A stretch of DNA of 64,000 nt from Streptomyces sannanensis. GTDB lineage: Bacteria > Actinomycetota > Actinomycetes > Streptomycetales > Streptomycetaceae. The stretch is from assembly GCF_039536205.1 (NCBI RefSeq), contig NZ_BAAAYL010000001.1:7316001-7380000 (forward strand). Direction: 5' to 3'. Of this stretch, positions 18,108 to 29,202 are shown in pieces (the first letter of the stretch is position 1; the number at the start of each line of letters is the position of its first letter). The notes beneath the pieces are model-generated. The model was not told where the DNA came from and searched no databases. It saw only the letters and a list, made by a program, of their open reading frames with translations. The translations under genes and the position numbers were made by a program.

Positions 18108-19406
18108 TCATCCTGTTCCGACAGGGGGGTCCTGGCCGCGTTCCACCTCGCCCTTGCGGTGCACCCGCGAGGCCACCAGCCCGGCAAGGAAGCCCGCGAC
18201 CAGCCCCCACAGCGCACCCAGTCCGATCGCCGTCCACAGATGAGGCTGCAGCGATACCTCCCCGCCGAAGGCGGCGATGTCGCCGATGCCGATCAGTGAC
18301 AGGCCGTAGTGCGCGGAGATACGGGTGACCAGACAGATCATCAGCATGGTGAGGGCCAGTGCCGCCGCGAGATGCAGCGCGTGCTGCCAGGGGCGCATCC
18401 GGGCCGGTGAGCGCACCACCATGACGAAGGCTGCGGCCAGCAGCAGGACGGCGGCGACGACCGGCAACCACCAGACTCGCGCATCGTGCTCGGCCATCGA
18501 ACTGAGGTTCAGGGTGGTGGTCTCGGACCCGCGCAGGACCTGGTCCAGGATCCGCGGCATCGGCAGACCGATGGGGGAGTTCACCTTTCCCTCCCACGAG
18601 GCGCCCAGCCCCAGTCCCAGAGCGAGCCAGGCGATGTTGGGCAGCGCCAGGAAGATCACTGCGAAGGTGTCGGCGGGATGGCCGTGGGTCGCCGCGACGA
18701 CGACTCCGACGACCGTGCCCAGCGCGACGTATGCGAGCAGCAGGGCCACCACGGCGAAGGCAACCGGGCGTACGGGCTCCTGGAGGCGCACCAGCCGGAC
18801 CGGGAGCGGGGCCTTTCGTGAGACGAGGAGCGCGAGGGCGAGCACGCCCAGCAGCCACAGCAGGCCGAACACCAGGGTGAGTGCCATGTCGGCGCGGAAT
18901 CCGGCTGTGGGGGTGATCCCCAGGGGCTCGGCGAGGGTTCTTGCGGTCTCGTTGCCCAGCGGGAGCTCGAATTCGTGATGGGCCACGGCCACCACGACGA
19001 TCAGTGCCACGAGCCACAGCAGTGCGATACGGGCGACCCGGCCGAGCAGTTCGGGGGTTCCGGCGACGGCCCGGTGCCGCAGCGGCCGCAGGAAGCCGGC
19101 GGCGGTCACCAGCGCACCGGCGACGCTCACCGACAGCGGCAGCGCATCGATGGCCGCGTTGGTCTGTGCGAAGAACCCGGCACCGCCGGACAGCTCCACG
19201 GAACCGCCGACGGCCATCACGACCACGGCCGTGACGACGCGGGGGAACGACGCATCGGGAAGCTCTGCCGCCCCCGCGGCCCACAGGCCGAGCGTGGCCA
19301 TGACGATCATGGCGGCCATCCCGGCGAGCACTGTCACAACAGCGTCACGCCAGTCGTGCAGGGCCCGCGTCACGCAGCCGGGGGCGGCGGATACGTGCTG
19401 GCTCAC
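18108..19406 (-). CDS. Streptophobe-family membrane protein
   Basis: The 432-residue integral membrane protein has about ten hydrophobic segments. Conserved features of the streptophobe family are visible: GGSVELSGGAGFFAQTNAA, LALPNIAWLALGLGLGASWE and HYGLSLIGIGDIAAFGGE, followed by WTAIGLGALWGLVAGFLAG. The family is restricted to Streptomyces and relatives and has no known function; serine/threonine kinases or membrane proteins are frequent neighbours. The start is GTG at 19406. Confidence 0.88.
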   Translation of the reverse strand: MSQHVSAAPGCVTRALHDWRDAVVTVLAGMAAMIVMATLGLWAAGAAELPDASFPRVVTAVVVMAVGGSVELSGGAGFFAQTNAAIDALPLSVSVAGALVTAAGFLRPLRHRAVAGTPELLGRVARIALLWLVALIVVVAVAHHEFELPLGNETARTLAEPLGITPTAGFRADMALTLVFGLLWLLGVLALALLVSRKAPLPVRLVRLQEPVRPVAFAVVALLLAYVALGTVVGVVVAATHGHPADTFAVIFLALPNIAWLALGLGLGASWEGKVNSPIGLPMPRILDQVLRGSETTTLNLSSMAEHDARVWWLPVVAAVLLLAAAFVMVVRSPARMRPWQHALHLAAALALTMLMICLVTRISAHYGLSLIGIGDIAAFGGEVSLQPHLWTAIGLGALWGLVAGFLAGLVASRVHRKGEVERGQDPPVGTG

Positions 19407-19779
19407 ACTGCCACCGTAAGCAGCGTCCCGACGCCCCGCCCGCCGGGAGGGCCAACCGCGTCGGCTTGCGGGCCGTGCGGTGCCGGAGCACGAGCGCTCG
19501 AGGCATCAAGGCTGGACGACATTCATCGGGGACGTGCCCGCCGAGCCCCGAGTCGCCTGCTCCGGAATCGCCCGCCACTGTGCCGCCGGCCCCCGAGTCG
19601 TCCCCACCGCGGAGGCGTCGGCTTCCGAGTCGTCCACCCCGGGGTCACCTGTGCCCGAGTTGCCCGGCCCGTCCAGGTCCGAGTTCGCCGGCTTCGCGGC
19701 AGCCGAGGTCACCGCCGACGCAGCAGTCCGCCGGCGGCCTCGCCGCGTCGGCTGCCAGGGCTCTGCCGGGCAGCGGCGG
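19407..19779. other. Low-complexity stretch without a convincing gene
   Basis: Between the streptophobe gene and yidB the only frames are short and rich in Ser, Pro, Gly and Ala. A 68-codon minus-strand frame at 19506-19712 is of low complexity and has no supporting start signal. I see no gene here. Confidence 0.5.
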
Positions 19780-20181
19780 TCAGAGCTGCCGCCTGATCAG
19801 ATCCTCCAGCGAGCCCTGCGGCACTTCTCCCTGCGGAGTGAGCCTGTCGACCACAGGCGGAAGGGCCACGGCGAGCTGGTCCGCGGCCTGCTCCGGGGAG
19901 AGCCCGGACCGCTCCGCGACACTGTCGAGCAGCTGGTACGGCAAGGCCTGAGCGACCTCCGGGCCGCTGAGGGGCTGGTTCTGGCCGGTGCTCACCCAGG
20001 ACTGGGCCTTCCCACCCAGACCGCCGTCCTGCAGCTCCTCGATCAGCGCCTGGAGCGGATTCCCTCCGCCCTGCCCGCTGTCCCCGAGGGCGCTGAGCAG
20101 GTGGCTCAACAGAGTGCCCTCTCCGGCCTGTTTGCCGCCGAGCAGAGAGCCGAGCAGTGTCCCCAGGTCGTCGTCCGCCAT
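19780..20181 (-). CDS. YidB-like (DUF937) protein
   Basis: The 133-residue product matches the YidB/DUF937 pattern: a glycine-rich N-terminus (MADDDLGTLLGSLLGGK), then NPLQALIEELQDGGLGGKAQ and WVSTGQNQPLSGPEVAQAL. A helical end contains RSGLSPEQAADQLA and DRLTPQGEVP. Function is unknown; the family is small and cytoplasmic. It reads convergent to nothing and stands alone. Confidence 0.85.
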   Translation of the reverse strand: MADDDLGTLLGSLLGGKQAGEGTLLSHLLSALGDSGQGGGNPLQALIEELQDGGLGGKAQSWVSTGQNQPLSGPEVAQALPYQLLDSVAERSGLSPEQAADQLAVALPPVVDRLTPQGEVPQGSLEDLIRRQL

Positions 20182-20264
20182 GTCTGTCGCCTTTCCGAAG
20201 TGGGCCGAATAACACCCAGGACCTACCCTCCGGGCGCGGGCCGGGCCGGACGGCCTTCATGTGT

Positions 20265-21026
20265 TCACCCGTACGCAGGCGTGCGGCTGACGGTACGCCC
20301 CTTCGCGGCCGCCTCCCGTGCGAAGACGGCTGCGTCATGGACGGCGGCCCCGCCGGGGTCGTTGTTGAAGTACGCGTACACATCGGCCCGGTCGGACCAC
20401 GTCTCGGCGACGCGCCCGGCCCAGCTGCCGAGCGCCTGCCGCCCGTAGCGCGGCCAGGGCTGGGCCCGGCCGCAGTGGAACCGTACATAGCCCCAGTCGG
20501 CCGTCCGCCACAGCGGAGTGACCGGCCGGGAGTCGTGGTCCGCCCAGCACAGTGCCGCACCGCGCCTCTCGAGAACGGCCCGGACCTCGTCCGTCCACCA
20601 CGAGTCGTGCCGCGGCTCGACGGCCACCCTGGTCCCGTACGGGAAGCAGTCGAGCACCGCGTCCAGGGCCCCGGGATCGGCCCGCAGCGTGGGCGGCAGC
20701 TGGAGCAGTACGGGCCCCAGCCGGTCGCCCAGACCGGCGGCATGCCGCATCAGCCGCTCCACCGGCTCCTCGGGATCGCGCAGCCGCTTGATGTGGGTCA
20801 GATAGCGGCTGGCCTTGACCGCCATGAGGAACCCCTCGGGGGTGCGGTCACGCCAGGCGGCGAAGGTCTCCGGCGTGGGCAGCCGGTAGAAGGCGTTGTT
20901 GTTCTCGACGGTGGCGAAATGCGTCGTGTACTCCTCCAGCCACAGCCGCTGCGGGCAGTCCGCGGGGTAGAGCTCGCCGCGCCAGTCCTTGTACTGCCAG
21001 CCCGAGGTTCCGACGAAAATGGGCAC
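20265..21026 (-). CDS. DUF72 (YecE-like) protein
   Basis: The 253-residue TIM-barrel-like DUF72 protein starts with the family signature [20 protein letters not shown]. It also has [38 protein letters not shown] and the end motif [18 protein letters not shown]. The biochemical role is unknown. The GTG start at 21026 is chosen because the family begins one or two residues before the FVGTSGW motif. Upstream on the same strand lies only gene debris. Confidence 0.9.
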   Translation of the reverse strand: MPIFVGTSGWQYKDWRGELYPADCPQRLWLEEYTTHFATVENNNAFYRLPTPETFAAWRDRTPEGFLMAVKASRYLTHIKRLRDPEEPVERLMRHAAGLGDRLGPVLLQLPPTLRADPGALDAVLDCFPYGTRVAVEPRHDSWWTDEVRAVLERRGAALCWADHDSRPVTPLWRTADWGYVRFHCGRAQPWPRYGRQALGSWAGRVAETWSDRADVYAYFNNDPGGAAVHDAAVFAREAAAKGRTVSRTPAYG

Positions 21027-21044
21027 GATCCGCCTGCCCCTCCG

Positions 21045-21262
21045 AGGAAGTGGACGCCCTGGGCGAGCGGCAGGTCGTCCGAGTGATTGACGGTGTTGGT
21101 CGCGCGGCGTACACAGGCCCGCCAGGCGTCGGAGCCGGACTCCCGGCCGCCGCCGGTCGCTGCGATCGTCGTGTCCTCCCGGTGGACGGTGAGGAGTTCG
21201 CCGAGCCGCTTGACGAGGGCACCGCGCCGCGGCGCGGGAACGGTGCGACACCGCAGAAGGGC
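21045..21262 (-). pseudogene. ALDH7-type aldehyde dehydrogenase remnant, interior lost
   Basis: A single open reading frame joins an early segment of an antiquitin-like (ALDH7) dehydrogenase ([20 protein letters not shown]) directly to its extreme C-terminus ([20 protein letters not shown], then [16 protein letters not shown]). About 380 codons are missing, including the Rossmann fold and the catalytic Cys and Glu. The early segment is itself fused to the tail of an epimerase remnant. The product would be inactive. Confidence 0.75.
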
Positions 21263-21264
21263 CC

Positions 21265-21500
21265 ACGCTTCGAGGAGCTCCGGCAGCGGCGCCTCGTCCG
21301 GGAGCCCGCCCAGGTGGACGATGGCATCGGCCCCGCGTCACGCAGATCGGCGGTGTGTGCCACCTCGTTCGCCGCGACCGGCCCCAGCGGCTCGCGGTTC
21401 AGCAGAACGAGCCGCTCGGCCTCCCCTCGTAGTGCCCGGCGTACGACGGTTCCGATGCGCGCCGCCGCTCCGGTGATCGCCACCGTGCCCAAGCCCACTG
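21265..21500 (-). pseudogene. NAD-dependent epimerase/dehydratase N-terminal remnant
   Basis: The first about 75 residues of an NAD(P)-binding extended SDR are present: VAITGAAARIGTVVRRALRG with a GxxGxxG-type motif, then [15 protein letters not shown] and, after a one-base shift near 21337, [20 protein letters not shown]. The sequence then runs into the aldehyde dehydrogenase remnant. The uronate-dehydrogenase/epimerase subgroup is likely. The catalytic YxxxK region is absent. Confidence 0.75.
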
Positions 21501-21542
21501 CGCCCCCTGGGAATTCAGCTTCGCCGACGCCGCGATTGTGCC

Positions 21543-21795
21543 TCACCCGGTGGCCGGGCGCAGCAGCATAAGGGCCATGTCGTCGTCGCGCCGATGGGTC
21601 TGCTCGCCGTGCTGGACAAGGCTGTCCGCCACGGACTCCAGCGGCCGGTCGCCCAGCTCGGCGAGACGGTCCGCCAGCTCGCACACGGCCGCGTCCAGGC
21701 CGGTCCCGGGCGACTCGATGAGGCCATCCGTGGAGAGCGCCAGTACGGCGCCGGGATCAAGCGCCACCTCGGTGACGAATCCGGGGGTGGCGCCG
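21543..21795 (-). pseudogene. SpoIIE-type phosphatase C-terminal fragment
   Basis: About 84 residues correspond to the end of a PP2C/SpoIIE phosphatase: TPGFVTEVALDPGAVLALST, DGLIESPGTGLDAAV and the end THRRDDDMALMLLRPA. The rest of the catalytic domain and any sensor domains are missing upstream, where a short stretch without homology follows. A full-length relative with the same DGLVET/DDVALL pattern is encoded at 32197-34281. Confidence 0.72.
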
Positions 21796-21937
21796 GGTCA
21801 TGGGGCACGGTGCACCCCTTGTTACGCCCGGGCGGCGCCGACCCTCACGCGCAAGCGTCTGCCGTCACCGGCTCACCGCATGACCAAGGGCGGCGCGGCC
21901 GGCCGTGCACGTCCGAGTGCGGTCGGCCGAGTAAGGG

Positions 21938-22207
21938 TCACATCCTGATGTGCGCCGGGATGTGTGTGACCTCCTCGATCTCGACGCCGGCCTTCTTCAG
22001 CAGGGTCCGGGACAACTCGTTCAAGGCCCGTGCCGCGGCGATCTCCTCGCCGACCCGCATTTGTTCCGGGTCGTCTGGGTGGCGATTCGCATGACCGTGC
22101 GCCCTCAGCTCGGTACCGTCCTGCAGCCGGACCAGGCAGGACGCCCGGGTGGTCTTCTCGACCTCTTCGAACTCGACTTCGATGTGCCATCCAACGATTG
22201 TCTGCAT
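21938..22207 (-). CDS. DUF1876 protein
   Basis: The 89-residue protein fits DUF1876: QTIVGWHIEVEFEEVEKTTR, then ASCLVRLQDGTELRAHGHA, GEEIAAARALNELSRTLL and the end EEVTHIPAHIRM. It is a small dsRBD-like fold of unknown function, widely distributed in Streptomyces. ATG 22207 fits the family start. Confidence 0.88.
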   Translation of the reverse strand: MQTIVGWHIEVEFEEVEKTTRASCLVRLQDGTELRAHGHANRHPDDPEQMRVGEEIAAARALNELSRTLLKKAGVEIEEVTHIPAHIRM

Positions 22208-22289
22208 GGCGGCCACCTCCTGCGCTACCCCTCCAGCCTGCACCCGGTCGGCGGTACCGACCAGCCGGAGCAGGACCGGGTTGGAGCGA

Positions 22290-22820
22290 TCATGCGTCGT
22301 GACGCAGCGGAGTGAGCTGTTCGATGTCGTAGCGGGCACGCAGCTCTGCGATGGCCACGTCGTCGGGCGGTCCGTCGGAGCCGAGGATGGAGAGGAGCTC
22401 CTCGAAGTACCGCTCGTGGTCGGAGGGCGGGGATGCCTGGAAGAACATCGTGGCCGGCTCATCGGAGCGATTGGCGAACGCGTGCGGGCAGCCGGGCGGG
22501 ACCACGATGACCGTGCCCCGGGTGGCCCGTACCGACCGCAGTCCGGAGGCCGAGGTCCACTCGCTCCAGTCGGCTGTACGCACCCGGGGTTCGAAGGCCA
22601 GCACCTCGAGTTCGCCGTCGAGGATGTAGAAGAGTTCCTCGCTGCGGGTGTGCCGGTGCGCGCCCACGTCGAAGCCCGGCGGGACGACGACTTCGAAACT
22701 GGAGGACACACGTGAGTGCTCTCCGGTGACCTTGAAGGTCACCTGCTGCGCGGCGGTGTGGATGGTGCTTCCCTGGCCGGGCGGGACGATCAGCCCCTGG
22801 GCAGGGGTGAACAGAGTCAT
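22290..22820 (-). CDS. Cupin monooxygenase-like protein of the rppA operon
   Basis: The 176-residue single-cupin protein has motif 1 PPGFDVGAHRHTRSEELFYI and motif 2 VVVPPGCPHAFANRSDEP. In S. coelicolor and S. antibioticus a cupin gene accompanies rppA; the S. antibioticus MomA is a quinone-forming monooxygenase that oxidises tetrahydroxynaphthalene to flaviolin. That is the likely role here. It lies 12 bases after the P450 remnant, the last of three co-directional genes. Confidence 0.82.
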   Translation of the reverse strand: MTLFTPAQGLIVPPGQGSTIHTAAQQVTFKVTGEHSRVSSSFEVVVPPGFDVGAHRHTRSEELFYILDGELEVLAFEPRVRTADWSEWTSASGLRSVRATRGTVIVVPPGCPHAFANRSDEPATMFFQASPPSDHERYFEELLSILGSDGPPDDVAIAELRARYDIEQLTPLRHDA

Positions 22821-22832
22821 CGGACGCTCCTG

Positions 22833-23249
22833 TCACCAGGTGACGGGCAGTGTCTCGGGGCCGCGGATGAGTGCTCCGCGGCGCCGGCGGACCTCCTCGA
22901 CGGGGACCGCCGGCCTCAGACCCGGGAGCCGCTCCAGCAGGGTGGAGACGGTGACAGTGCACTCGAGGCGGGCCGGCATCGGGCCCACGCAGTAGTGCGG
23001 TTCATGACCGAGGGAAAGGTGCGGATTGCCGAAGCGCTCGTCATTGGTGACCGTCTTGACGTCCTCGTACCGGGTGACGAGCCAGGCATGGCCCTCGCCG
23101 TTGGGCAGTTGGATCGGAGCGACGGGTTCCTCGCGCAGTACCTGGGCGAGGAGCGGGTCGAAGTCCAGTCGCGGAAGGTCATCGACGGGCCACAACCTGA
23201 TGGGCGGGGGTGTGCGTGCGCACAGCCCCGCGCTCGTCTCGGTGGTCAT
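22833..23249 (-). pseudogene. CYP158-type cytochrome P450 with interior deletion
   Basis: An uninterrupted 138-codon frame joins the first about 75 residues of a CYP158-like P450 (PPIRLWPVDDLPRLDFDPLL, then GHAWLVTRYEDVKTVTNDER) to the last about 60 (NPHLSLGHEPHYCVGP and GALIRGPETLPVTW). About 250 codons are missing, including the I helix and ExxR motif. The heme loop has also drifted: the usual FGxGPHxC reads LGHEPHYC. CYP158A2 in the same position in S. coelicolor couples flaviolin into dimeric pigments. The start lies two bases after the rppA stop and the frame is still open, so translation of the stump is possible. Confidence 0.85.
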
Positions 23250-23251
23250 GC

Positions 23252-24382
23252 TCAGCTCCAGGGCTCGGTCGTGGCGGAGAGGTGGGGAAGGCGGACCGGG
23301 GCCAGCATCGATTGGAGACTTGCTCCTTTGGGCCGGGAGGACGTCCAGCTTCCCAGGCACATCTCGGCGGTGATGCCTGGACCGAATCCCGCGAGGATGC
23401 CATGGGCGTCGTCGCCGGGTCCGCCCTCCTCGAAGAGCCTGCGCACCGCGTCGAGCACGACGGCACTGGCGATGTTTCCGTACTCCGTCAGCGTGGCACG
23501 GCTGAACCGGAACGCCTCCTCCGGCACATGCAGGAAGCGGCTCAGGTCGTCGAGGATGCGCGGCCCGCCCGCATGGATGATGTAGAAGTCGAGCTTCTCC
23601 GCATCCCAGCCGTGCTGGGCCGAGATCTCACGCAGGGCCGGTGCCAGCGGCTCCATGGTGGTGGGCACACGCTTGTCCAGCAGGAAGTGGAATCCGGTCG
23701 CCCGGACGCTGTAGGCGATCCAGTCCTCGGTGTCGGGCACCAGATACGAACCGTTGCGCTCCAGCGACATGCCGGTGCCTCCCCGGCCGCACACCACGGC
23801 GGCGGCCACGGCGTCCCCGAAGAGGCCGTTGGACAGCAGCGAGCCGACCCCGAGGTCGGTGGGTTGGTAGCACAGCGAGCAGAACTCGCAGGCCACGATG
23901 AGGACGTTGGCCTCCGGATAGGCGCTGCAGAAATCGTGCGCGCGGTTGATCGCCGCACCACCGGCGGCACAGCCGAGCTGGGCTATCGGGAGTTGCCGAG
24001 TGTCGCTGGGAAAATCCATCGTGTTGATCAGCCACGCGGTGAGCGACGGCATCATGAAACCCGTGCACGAGACATAGATGATCAGATCAATGTCCGCCGG
24101 CCGCAGTTCGGCGTTGTCGAGTGCACGCTCGACGACGGACGGAACCCGTGCCTTGGCCTCAGCCTCGTAAAGGGCGTTGCGCGCCTCGAAGCCGGGGTGT
24201 TTAAGGGTTTCCTCGATCGGCTGTACAATGTGACGCTTCTGCACTCCGGTGTTCCCGATGAGGCGCAGGGCAAGCGGAAGTTGTGGGTGGTCCGCGTGCA
24301 TTGAGCGCGCCAGGGCGAGCGTCTCCTCCATGGTGATCACGTGGTCCGGGACAGAGACGGCGGGCTGGCACAGAATCGCCAT
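23252..24382 (-). CDS. rppA: Type III PKS, tetrahydroxynaphthalene synthase RppA
   Basis: The 376-residue chalcone-synthase-like enzyme condenses five malonyl-CoA units to 1,3,6,8-tetrahydroxynaphthalene, which oxidises to flaviolin and melanin-like pigments. The catalytic triad is visible as Cys138 (QLGCAAGGAA), His270 (FYIIHAGGPR) and Asn303 (LTEYGNIAS). These are the same residue numbers as in the S. griseus enzyme. The start ATG is at 24382. The next gene, a broken P450, starts two bases after the stop. Confidence 0.95.
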   Translation of the reverse strand: MAILCQPAVSVPDHVITMEETLALARSMHADHPQLPLALRLIGNTGVQKRHIVQPIEETLKHPGFEARNALYEAEAKARVPSVVERALDNAELRPADIDLIIYVSCTGFMMPSLTAWLINTMDFPSDTRQLPIAQLGCAAGGAAINRAHDFCSAYPEANVLIVACEFCSLCYQPTDLGVGSLLSNGLFGDAVAAAVVCGRGGTGMSLERNGSYLVPDTEDWIAYSVRATGFHFLLDKRVPTTMEPLAPALREISAQHGWDAEKLDFYIIHAGGPRILDDLSRFLHVPEEAFRFSRATLTEYGNIASAVVLDAVRRLFEEGGPGDDAHGILAGFGPGITAEMCLGSWTSSRPKGASLQSMLAPVRLPHLSATTEPWS

Positions 24383-25036
24383 GCTGTACCCCTTCTTGTC
24401 GTATTCGGCGTGACTGCGGGACCACCCTCGGCCGCCTGTGTACGCCCCGCAACCGGATGACCGTCGGGCGGAGGCCCCCGGTACCCCGTGAGTCCCTCCC
24501 CGTTCAGGCGGCACAGGGCTTCCGGCCTGCCTCGGGGGGCGCGGGCGCGGTGGTCGCCAGATCCTCCATTCGGGGGGGTATCCGGCGTGTCGGGCGTCGT
24601 CTCCTTCGGCCGCCGGGAAGGCATCGCCCCACACGCACCCGTGAGGATGTCCGCGGCCTGGCGCACAGCGCAGGCCGCGAGCCCGTCATTCGCGGTGGGG
24701 GCCTACGCCGGGGGCGGGACGTGATCCGTACGATCGTGCGCAGGGACATCGCGGGCAGCGCGGATTGGATCAAGTTCGCGGCCACGGACGGCTTCGGTAG
24801 ACCATCCGACGAGCCGTGACCGTGAAGGTTCGCCGGGTTGACCAGGCTGCGGCACAGGTAGCACAGCGGACAGCGGGAATCGGCACGCGGCCGTAGCAAT
24901 GGGTGGCTCCCGGACAGGGATGAGTCCGAACGCAGGGGGAGTTGACGGCACACGTATGGTAGGGAGGAAACGCATCAACACCCGCCCCGGGCTGTGAGCC
25001 GGGCGGGCCGAACGGGGGAAGAAAGGTGCGTGCCCG
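24383..25036. other. 650-base non-coding stretch upstream of rppA
   Basis: No convincing gene is seen. The rppA promoter should lie in the first 200 bases. A short plus-strand frame from GTG 24721 (RRDIAGSADWIKFAATDGFG) looks mildly protein-like but is only about 30 codons and may be debris of a lost gene. Confidence 0.45.
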
Positions 25037-25231
25037 ATGACGATCGGGCTCCTCTCCACGATTGCTGCTGTGTTCTACGGGGGCACGGTCTCTCTCCTCG
25101 CTCTGACTGCGACCTTTGCTCGACGCCGCACGCTGCGGCATGAAGCGCGCAGCACCCTTGCCGTCTTGGTGCCGGGGAGGGCGATGGAGTCGCAGCAGGT
25201 AGACCGCGCGGCAGTAGGTCCAAACAGCTGA
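25037..25231 (+). CDS. Small membrane protein, hypothetical
   Basis: The 64-residue product has one hydrophobic N-terminal helix (IGLLSTIAAVFYGGTVSLL) followed by a basic cytoplasmic-looking tail with Arg-rich RRRTLRHEAR. A GAAAGG ribosome-binding site precedes the ATG. I know no family function. The frame could be genuine or a lucky opening in debris. Confidence 0.42.
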   Translation: MTIGLLSTIAAVFYGGTVSLLALTATFARRRTLRHEARSTLAVLVPGRAMESQQVDRAAVGPNS

Positions 25232-25273
25232 GCGGTTACGGTGAAATCAAGTGACCACACAGGGTCGGGTCAG

Positions 25274-25640
25274 TCAGGCTGCAAGAGGGCGTCCGCCCCA
25301 GCGGATGCCCTTCTCGCTGCGGATGCGGGGGCGTTCCTTGCGTTGGGCGGCGAGCACGTCGGGGGGGCGAGCGTTGGCGTTTCGACAGCGCAGGTAGCGG
25401 TGCAGTGCCTGGGGCTGCGCGGGATGACTGCGGTGGTGGGAGTTGGCCAGGGTGAACTGCCGCAGCGGGCCGATGCGCGCCTCGATCGGGTTGGCCCAGG
25501 AGGCGTAGGTCGGGGTGAAACACAGTTCGACCTTGTTCTTCTTCGCCCAGCGGCGGATGTCCGCTCCGGTGTGGGCGGAGAGGTTGTCCAGAATGATGTA
25601 GACCGGGGCGCCGTCGGGGCGGGCGGCGCGGATCGATTTC
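25274..25640 (-). mobile_element. IS630-family transposase fragment
   Basis: The C-terminal about 120 residues of an IS630-type DDE transposase are clear: VYIILDNLSAHTGADIRRWA carries the second Asp, VELCFTPTYASWANPIEARI the catalytic Glu, and RIRSEKGIRWGGRPL is the usual end. The N-terminal helix-turn-helix and first Asp are absent upstream, where the sequence changes to unrelated DNA. Terminal inverted repeats were not found. It cannot transpose itself. Confidence 0.85.
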
Positions 25641-25877
25641 GGATGTGCAGGTCGTCTTCGGTACCGACTGCAGCAACCTTTCCGCACAGCCTGGCGCGAG
25701 TTCACGGGCATGGTGGCCATCGGGACCACCCGCTGCGCGCCCTGAAGGCCGCCACCAGCACGGCCGCGGCCATGCTCGGCCGGGACGGTTTCGGCATACT
25801 CGCGCAGGGAATGCCTGTAATCCTCGCGTTCATATGAAAAATACGCGAAGCGGGTAACCGGTCTCCGGCACGGGTAG

Positions 25878-28109
<2,232 letters not shown>

Positions 28110-28252
28110 CGGGCGCGGTTCCCCGGCGCGTGCTGAATCGACCGGGTGACGCGGACCTGCGTCTCCCGGTCAGCCGCCGGCCGGGGCGTCGGTGTGATCG
28201 TCACGGAGCGGTGCACGGCACGCGCCCGGGGGTGCCGGGCGCTCGTACCGGA

Positions 28253-28453
28253 CTACTCGGCGATCTCGGTGCGCTCCCACCATTCGTACACCGGCAGCCG
28301 CCCCTCAGACGTGTCCTCGTGCCGGGGGGTGGCCTTGAAGTGCTCGTATCCGCCCCTGAACGGCACCTTCAGCTCGTTGCCCGGCGGGGTGATCGGAACA
28401 ATGCGCTCGGGCAGGTCGTCCGGCCCGCCTTCGAGTACGGCCTTTGCGCTCAT
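28253..28453 (-). CDS. DUF5988 protein
   Basis: The 66-residue protein has the DUF5988 pattern: VLEGGPDDLPERIVPITPPG, then KVPFRGGYEHFKAT and the end LPVYEWWERTEIAE. It is a small Streptomyces protein of unknown function, often near natural-product genes. ATG 28453 has GGGGA six bases upstream; ATGs further upstream in frame are possible. Confidence 0.82.
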   Translation of the reverse strand: MSAKAVLEGGPDDLPERIVPITPPGNELKVPFRGGYEHFKATPRHEDTSEGRLPVYEWWERTEIAE

Positions 28454-28495
28454 GGTCCCCATCATTGACCGCATCGTGCGGGAGCGAAACCGGGC

Positions 28496-28680
28496 TCACC
28501 CGTTGGGGGCTCTCCTGCGGCCTCGGTGGGCCGCGACCCGGGTACGCGACGCGCAGGCGGCGGAGCAGTAACGACGAGCCGCCCCGGGGCCGGTGCCCAG
28601 ATAGAGGGCGGAGCAACCGGATGCGGCGCACTCGCCCCAGGGGATACGTGCCGCGGTGCTGTTCACCGCCGCGGGCCTGT
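28496..28680 (-). pseudogene. CGNR zinc-finger C-terminal fragment
   Basis: The last about 60 residues match the zf-CGNR domain found at the end of ABATE-type regulators: GECAASGCSALYLGTGPGAA and RRYCSAACASRTRVAAHRGR, with three zinc-ligand cysteines in typical spacing. The N-terminal ABATE region cannot be recognised in any frame upstream, so this looks like a truncated gene. The open frame continues upstream but without homology. Confidence 0.6.
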
Positions 28681-29202
28681 GCGACGGGCCCCTGCTCACC
28701 GCCACGCTCCGCATCGGGGCCGACCACGCACCTCTGGGCAGGCAAACCCGGGTCCTCACCGTCGGGGCGGGACCGAAGATCTCGGCCGCCGCCTGCGGGG
28801 CGGCTCTCACCGGCGTCGCGGCCTCCTGGTCCCGTCGCTTTTGCTGCTGGCGATCGCCGCGCTCCAGGCGCTTGCAGCGCTGCTTCAACTGGTGTTGTCC
28901 CGGTCCGTCCGTCGCGTGCTGAACGGATGCGGCAGCCCAGCCCGCGCATGCCGGCCCGAGGGCGTGGCAGGACCTTGACCTGGTCCTGGGAGTCCGAACC
29001 TGTCGGGCGCGGCCCCGAACTCGCGGCAAGAGCCGCGGCAGCTCGCCTATATCCAAAACCGAGCCCGGAAATCCGCAGAACCGGCAATTTCCGGACCGCG
29101 AGTCTCCAAGACGCTAGAAACAAGCCGCACCGGGGAGTGGATCGGGCCCGGCGGGGGTGCCGCCGCGGCATACGTCCGACCATCAGACAGCCGGAGGGCC
29201 GT
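28681..29202. other. Unassigned stretch before hypX
   Basis: About 520 bases hold only frames that look like noise or debris. GGAGGG at 29193-29198 is the ribosome-binding site of the next gene. I see no gene here. Confidence 0.45.

Noticed and set aside
19506..19712. 68-codon low-complexity minus-strand frame
   Set aside because: It is composed mainly of Ser, Gly, Pro and Ala with no start signal. It is likely chance in high-GC DNA.
24721..24819. Short plus-strand frame before the small membrane protein
   Set aside because: It is only about 30 codons, without ribosome-binding site or family match. It was kept only as a remark on the intergenic stretch.
25274..25640. A complete insertion sequence
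   Set aside because: Only the C-terminal part of the transposase is present and no inverted repeats or target duplication could be found, so it is treated as a fragment.
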